From positions 15,357,501-15,421,500 of the forward strand of contig CM068585.1 of NCBI GenBank assembly GCA_035048485.1: a stretch of DNA of 64,000 bases, in the 5' to 3' direction. The DNA is from Pteria penguin. Lineage: Eukaryota; Mollusca; Bivalvia; Pterioida; Pteriidae. The translations under genes and the position numbers were made by a program. Every line of letters begins with the position of its first letter. Within the stretch, counting starts at the first letter, position 1. This document shows, piece by piece, positions 58,793-64,000 of the stretch. A model generated the notes under the pieces. The model saw only the letters and a program-made list of their open reading frames with translations. It was not told where the DNA came from and did not search any database.

Positions 58793-59200
58793 TTAAATGA
58801 TAAAAAAACATAATGGGAATTTCTCTGTAATGCAATTATACACAAGCAAGTCATTTGTGAAATATAGCTTCTGAAAGTTCTCGAAAATGTCCTCTACACA
58901 TGCATAATAGATAATACAAACCGTACTGTCGAAACTTTGAAGTCTCTTCGAATTAAATGAATAAGGTATACAGCTACGATTTAAAACATGCATCAAAGCA
59001 GAATTAAAATAAGATTGAGAATGTCCGAAACTGTCCATAAATTCGCCATTTCCTTCTGATGAGTTATAGCTGCATACCCAGTGACTTCCAGGCTGGTTAT
59101 GAGCAACGATATTTGCGATAAATACTTTCCCTCTTGGTATTTTGGAAGGCAGTTTGTCAATAGGAAACACACACAGAACTGAATAATTTTAAATAGGATC
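58793..59200 (-). pseudogene. Polinton-type adenain-like cysteine protease remnant
   Basis: A 125-codon ORF contains PGSHWVC (catalytic His region), GEFMDSFG (Asp) and LQSFDSTVCIIYY (Gln/Cys). These are the ordered catalytic motifs of adenovirus-type (C5/C48-like) proteases found in Mavericks/Polintons. The usual CG(H/F)Y after the Cys is CIIYY here, and the N-terminus is short. It lies just after the capsid-like remnant on the same strand, and both are interpreted as parts of one decayed element. Confidence 0.75.
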
Positions 59201-59279
59201 ACAGTAAATGACGCAACGTAGCTGATTCGTATTCATGGCAACAATATGTCGCTAGTTTTCGTAATTTCGAAATAACCAG

Positions 59280-60060
59280 TGTTTTCACTCTAGATGACAA
59301 CAGTAATGGCTTCAGACAATCCAGCAGCAAAACACAGATCTAAACGCACATTTCCTTGCTTGGTAAGTGATATGTATCCACTTTCTTGAAAAGATGGTTC
59401 CAGTTCGAGGGCATAAATACAGGTACCCTGAGCTATTTCGTCTCGATCTTGCAACAATCTACCTGTTATTTCATACAGTGCAGTTAGAACGGGAAGTGAT
59501 AGTTTATGTCCGCTAGCAGAAAATCTAGTTTCATCGGGTTCACTGAGAACGGAATTCCGTCAACTGAAAGTGTGATCTTGTTAATTCCAAAGATTTGAAA
59601 ATTCCAAGGAGATGAAGATTAGCTGCCTGCCACACCCTGACTCTTGACTAGTCTTACCAAAATACGGTCGGGTCTTATGTTTTTATAAATCTGATCCCAC
59701 GTGACATTTTTCTGACCTGCGAGTACAGAAAGCATTTTGACTTCCGTGTGTACGAATAGGTAAGAGGCGTTCCGAGTTTCTTAAACTTGTGCATGGCTGT
59801 ATATGACAGAAGGCGACACTTGAACTTTGCAAATCTTTAAAACCATTGTCCTTTATTCCGACGGTGTAATCCGGACCTAACTGGTTTGTCATCAGATAAA
59901 CTCACCTTTACGAATTTTTGCTTTCAAATACGTTTGACTCCCCTTCAAGTCAATGTATTCCATTCCATACTTTTCTGATACGTTAAACTCGATTGGGTTT
60001 GTTGTATTGGATAATTGTAAATTGGGACGAATTTCATGGTAATAATTTTTTTCAACCACT
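59280..60060 (-). pseudogene. Polinton capsid-like protein remnant ('F54H12.2-like')
   Basis: Reading through several frames gives IEFNVSEKYGMEYIDLKGSQ, YLKAKIRKGE, then VTWDQIYKNIRPDRILVRLV, SPWNFQIFGINKITLSVDG, IPFSVNPMKLDF and finally ALELEPSFQESGYISLTKQG, NVRLDLCFAAGLSEAITVV. The order and phrases match the protein group usually annotated 'uncharacterized protein F54H12.2' in animals. That group is found in Polinton-like elements and thought to be a capsid-type protein. At least four frame disruptions are present. Family assignment is from memory and should be tested by profile search. Confidence 0.6.
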
Positions 60061-60311
60061 GTCTATGTTGGTGGTAAGGTGAGAATATTAAGTTACCTAG
60101 GCTGAGACTCGTAGAATAACTGTTTGTTTAGAAAAGACATGTTCAATCAAAAATATCCTTCCTACGTTTTCTTGACTTCATCTCCCTCTTAATTCCTGGT
60201 TGTTTCTTTGGTTTGAAATGCCTTTCCTTGCTCTTTTTTAAGGTTCTGATCGCTCTCTCTCGACATAATTAGCCTTGGTTTCATGGTTTTAGTAATCTGA
60301 TGATGGATTTT

Positions 60312-60860
60312 CTACGCACATAGGTATGCTTTCATCATGTTATTCCTAAATTCTTTACATGCGTCTGCCCCCAGTTTGTGTGGAATAGGCACTCGCTCAA
60401 AAATAGATCTCAGTGTATCCAACACAGTCTTGGCTGTTTTGTTTTTAATAGGTTCAACACTAAGAATTTTGCTGAAATCGTCGACAACGACTAAAATGTA
60501 TTGTACTCCGTCATTAAAATTAGCTGAATTATCTACTTGCATCAAGTCTGCGTCGTACAAATCGTAAAGACCCATATTAACAACTGGAATGCGAGGATAT
60601 TTTCTCCGTAGTGTTGTCTGTAAAGTGTAGTTATCTTAACTTTGTAGCCATTTCTAATTTGTGATGCAGGAATGCTGCGAATGCCTTTCCTGTACAATGA
60701 CTGACAAATTTTCGACGGGCTCTGAAAAGCGTCTGGTGTCCCTGGTTTGGTGTATACACTGTTCAAAATCCTGTTTTCTTCTTTTGTTAATAGATGAGAG
60801 TTGTGTGTCTTCATGAAAAAAATGTAATTACAATTTCTAGTGAGTGAAAACGGATACAAG
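60312..60860 (-). pseudogene. Polinton retroviral-type integrase remnant
   Basis: The N-terminal part reads NRILNSVYTKPGTPDAFQSP and KICQSLYRKGIRSIPASQIRN. After a frameshift at about 60600 the core reads YDADLMQVDNSANFNDGVQY, ILVVVDDFSKILSVEPIKNK and HKLGADACKEFRNNMMKAYL. This is the DDE integrase of Mavericks/Polintons: the first Asp in ADL, the second in ADACKEF. The ORF stops before the third catalytic acid. Confidence 0.82.
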
Positions 60861-60984
60861 AAAACACGCCATTGATATAATAAACTACTAGTATAAACAG
60901 TTGATACAGTTTAAAACGTAAGTTAAAAATATTATAAGTTAAGATAAGGAACCTTCATTTCTCAACAGGACACGTAGTTTCCTA

Positions 60985-61426
60985 ATCATATTGGCTTTTT
61001 TTCAGTATATATTTTGCTCTGCGATATACAGCACGTAGATCCATCTTGATCATGTCTACTACATTGTTGTTAAACTTCTTATTTTATTTCCAACTCGGTG
61101 ATCAATTATGTTGCCATAAACTTCTTCAAGTGGACTCAGCTGATCGAGGCAGCTCATAAAAAGACAGTCTGCCTTGGATGTTTGATTATACATCCAATGC
61201 AATACTTTTGTGTTATACCTTGCAGTCTTTCAATAAGCAAATTAACCACAGCATAGGTCCAAAATTTCTGATAGAACTTGCACTCCATTTTGACTCTCGT
61301 TTTTGTCACAAAATCTAAATGTTCAGTGTCATTCATTTTCAATCGTTTTTCTATGAAAAGATTCCTTTTTTCCCTTTTATTGCTAAAAGGTTTGTTATCA
61401 TAGAGCTGAAATTTAAGCATTTCCAT
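60985..61426 (-). pseudogene. Unassigned ORF upstream of the Polinton integrase, one frameshift
   Basis: The ORF 61426-61154 encodes a 90-residue basic protein (NLFIEKRLKMNDTEHLDFVT, FWTYAVVNLLIERLQGITQK, CIGCIIKHPRQ). A one-base shift at about 61160 continues the sense as DCLFMSCLDQLSPLEEVYGN and IIDHRVGNKI to about 61070, after which the frame degrades. Protein-like composition on both sides of the shift suggests a once-coding gene. Cys pairs (CIGC, later C...C) could bind metal. Strand and position make it a likely part of the same Polinton. Function unknown. Confidence 0.55.
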
Positions 61427-61429
61427 TCA

Positions 61430-61734
61430 TAAAGAACTTTATGATGACAAGGTGATCATTGCTTATTGCGTGAATAAGCAGTTTTATATTTTATAGGAAG
61501 GTCAATCAGTTTAGGAAGATTAGAAGCAATATGATTACTCTTGAAAATTGAAAGGTGAGTTCTAATACAATGGAAAGAACAGTTATTGTTACATCGATCA
61601 AGGTAAAAACGGAAATGTGTCACTATGTACTTGATGGTGCCACAGCACTTTTGAAAGGTGAATATCCATGAAAAATTATGTAGGTTACAATGTATTAAAG
61701 ACTCCAACATCATATGTTGTCTTTCGAAATTAAT
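61430..61734. other. Unassigned spacer before the PLE remnant
   Basis: A 94-codon minus-strand ORF (61456-61740) has no recognisable domain and runs into antisense PLE sequence at its start, so it is not called. Confidence 0.4.
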
Positions 61735-62690
61735 AGTCAATTAAACACCTCTTTCTATGACAAATGTGACGATGTTAATTTCGCTATCACAAACTTTCCC
61801 TTCATAAGTAGCAACATTCCATCATCGCCCGCACACGGCGTATTCATATCTCAGTTAATACGTAATTCTAGAGCATGCTAGAGATATGACTTAAATTCAT
61901 GATAATATATACCAAAGCATTGCAAACATCAAAATAACCTGGTCATGTACAACTACGCCAACTGTTCATTTGCACCAAAATAATGGAAACTACTGAAGAT
62001 GGTCAATTGCTGTATGCACGCATGTATGTTCAATCAGATTTCCACTCATTCTTTATGTATTTTATAGAGAAAGAATTGTTTCTTTAAGATGAATTTAAAG
62101 TAGCAACATTCCATCATCGCCCTTATACGGCGTATTCATATCTCAGTTAATACATTATTTCAGAGCATGTTCAAATTACAATGACTGTGTTCTGAGGGCT
62201 AGGCGACTTTCAGATAAGCTACTCAACCAGGGCTATATATGTAATAGACTAACAACGTCACTGAGGAAATTCTATGGTCGTTATGAGACTCTTATTACAC
62301 AATATGATATCTCGTTATCCAGACTTTTAAATGATATTCTGGACTGAGACAGATTCCGATCATTTTATACAGAATTTACACCTTCTACACTAGAAGGTTA
62401 CCTATTTTGACTAATCCATATATAAATATATATAGAATTGACACGATTTGACTCTTTGCACTGGGTATAAATGACGGGTGTTGATAGCTAGCAGATGCTC
62501 ACTTTTCCCGGGCGCCTGATCTTACACAATCAAGGGTGTTCACATATGCTCTTCAAGTAGACATTTTTCGTTGTTTGCTTTTTGGTTTTCATTTTCATTG
62601 ATTTTATATGTCCTTTGGATTCATTATTTTCAGACTTATGGTTTGGATTTATCCATCATCTTTACATTCTAAAGGCGCCAACAGAACGAC
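61735..62690 (+). pseudogene. PLE-2 family remnant with complete 3' UTR and an internal duplication
   Basis: QLNTSFYDKCDDVNFAITNF and SNIPSSPAHGVFISQLIRNS (61737-61872) match the RT C-terminus of PLE-2 at 53250-53500. After a 227-base unrelated stretch the last segment is repeated (62100-62170, SNIPSSPLYGVFISQLIHYF) and continues in frame: YNDCVLRARRLSDKLLNQGY, RKFYGRYETLITQYDISLSR. The 3' UTR includes CACGATTTGACTCTTTGCAC and ends near CATCATCTTTACATT. Confidence 0.8.
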
Positions 62691-64000
62691 ATGAAAGAGA
62701 GAATTAAAGAAAAATGATTAGGATATTTGTGTACAAGAGATTTGCGGGAAATCAGATTAAGTTATGAGAAGAGAATTAATAAAAACAATGACACAATATA
62801 ATATAACAAGCAAACAATGTTATTGATGATGAAGGTGTTCAATCCGTCATAGATGTGGCAGAAACAGTTTATATCAGCGAACCAGCATTAAACCGATTCT
62901 GTTTAAAAGTTTAAGCATGGGGAGACTGTAAGCAGGACGGGTGATACATTTACTAGCAACCAATAATATTATCAGAGGAGTTGCAGTCTTTCGATGTTTT
63001 TGAACATCTAACCAGTCACCCATGCACATTTCTCAGACACATTTATAACCAAGCATGTATCAATTTATTAAATTATCAAATTAAAAACATCAGGACTACA
63101 CAAAGTGAGTAATAATAATGAATAAAATCCCTGGTAAAATCGATGTCGATTGGGATGGACATAATTTATATGGAAATACAAGTTGTTATTCTTCATTACA
63201 CTGTGCAGCATTGGAATATGTACATGTGTATATTAATCATTGCCGTGTGAGATGTATTTTGCAAGTACACAGAAGCTGAGTCATAAAAGGATATTGGTAG
63301 AACATAACTCGATATATACATTTGTAGTTAAAATTGTGCAGTCTATCATTATTGTAGACATTTTGTTTGTTACCTTTACTCGGTTTGTCATTCAGGTTCT
63401 CTTCACATAACTAAATGCATACCAATTGCACAAAGTACGAAGGAAATGCAAGACAATGTATTCAGTGGTAACCAATTTCATGTTCGCCCTCCTTGGTTGA
63501 CAAGACGTTAAACTTTATTTCATTTAACAGATCATGTCCGTTGAATCTCTCCTTATTTGATATAGAATACTTGTATAAATGATGCCATTTTATTATGGCA
63601 CTCACACCAATCTACTACGGTGGACATTCATGAATCCTTGAAAATCTAAGGTGAGGCCAAGTACCCTTAAATGCATATACTACATTTAATAAAAGACGAA
63701 TCATACCTTGTACAAAAAGTGTCACGCCTTCAGAACACAACAAGTTTATACACAATTAAGCCCAGCACGGCAAAGGGAATGTGTCAAAAATGTAAGATAC
63801 AAAAGTAACTTGTTACCATGGAAATCACAACAACTCACAAAGGTTAACAAAACATGGACTACCGAGAAAATATGCGAGACAAGGTGCCGATAGGATAACA
63901 GTCTTCTGTCACAGGCGAGAGCAGGCGCCGATAGGAGTAAGCGTCTCCTTTAAGAGGTGAAACCAGGTGTCAAAAAAGTTCCTCTGTCAGTGATGAGAAC
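62691..64000. other. Terminal intergenic stretch
   Basis: AT-rich, no gene seen. Bases 63596-63670 resemble 28636-28720. The last 110 bases contain two copies of a GCGCCGATAGGA / GTGCCGATAGGA phrase about 35 bases apart. A 61-codon ORF at 63708-63893 has no domain. Confidence 0.4.

Noticed and set aside
59233..60900. Treating the Polinton pieces as an intact endogenous virus
   Set aside because: Multiple frameshifts and stops in every gene, and no polymerase, ATPase or terminal repeats seen in the window.
61456..61740. 94-codon minus-strand ORF
   Set aside because: No domain; its first codons are antisense to the PLE-2 remnant.

Overview
This 64 kb window is nuclear DNA from an animal, most likely a bivalve mollusc (pteriomorph or oyster-like; the genus cannot be fixed by eye). 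The DNA is AT-rich. Its genes are split by introns with GT/AG borders, and the repeats are of types common in bivalves: tRNA-headed SINEs with (AATC)n tails, Penelope-like elements (PLEs), elements with Helentron/'pearl'-like ends, and Polinton fragments. No operon, tRNA, rRNA or CRISPR array was seen.

Two host genes are supported, both on the minus strand. (1) A ZWILCH homologue at 8219-14821, coding for the kinetochore RZZ-complex subunit. It has three coding exons whose splice phases fit exactly, giving a predicted 648 residues. Its first intron is 3.7 kb and filled with repeats. (2) A Golgi-type carbohydrate sulfotransferase. Its catalytic part is one exon at 38830-40166. A phase-matched first exon carrying a signal anchor appears to lie 5.4 kb upstream at 45522-45615, beyond an intron packed with SINEs, a 27-bp minisatellite, a MITE and a Tc1 remnant.

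Layout. 1-8 kb: intergenic, with a SINE bounded by a perfect 14-bp target-site duplication and a 2.5 kb Helentron-like element set inside an older tandem repeat. 8-15 kb: ZWILCH. 15.4-16.3 kb: (AT)n tracts around a near-perfect 398-bp foldback. 17.7-18.9 kb: a 44-bp satellite. 19.4-21.8 kb: PLE pieces split by a MITE and a SINE. 22.9-24.8 kb: a second Helentron-like array. 30.4-31.3 kb: a pogo/Tigger-like MITE. 32.5-36.9 kb: three LINE remnants. 38.8-45.6 kb: the sulfotransferase. 46-54 kb: a deeply nested stack. A LINE whose ORF2 starts with a 2A ribosome-skipping peptide is broken by PLEs and a MITE, and one PLE is itself invaded by a second PLE family. 54.5-57.9 kb: a Tx1/L1-like LINE. 58.8-61.4 kb: remnants of a Maverick/Polinton (integrase, capsid-like protein, adenain-type protease, and an unknown ORF). 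61.7-62.7 kb: another PLE tail.

The most unusual items are the 2A-bearing LINE inside a datable nest of insertions, the collinear Polinton relic with an unassigned frameshifted ORF, the distant signal-anchor exon of the sulfotransferase, the dimer-patterned satellite with a palindromic core, and hammerhead-ribozyme-like cores in PLE-type sequence. All identifications come from reading motifs and from remembered family features; no database search was run.
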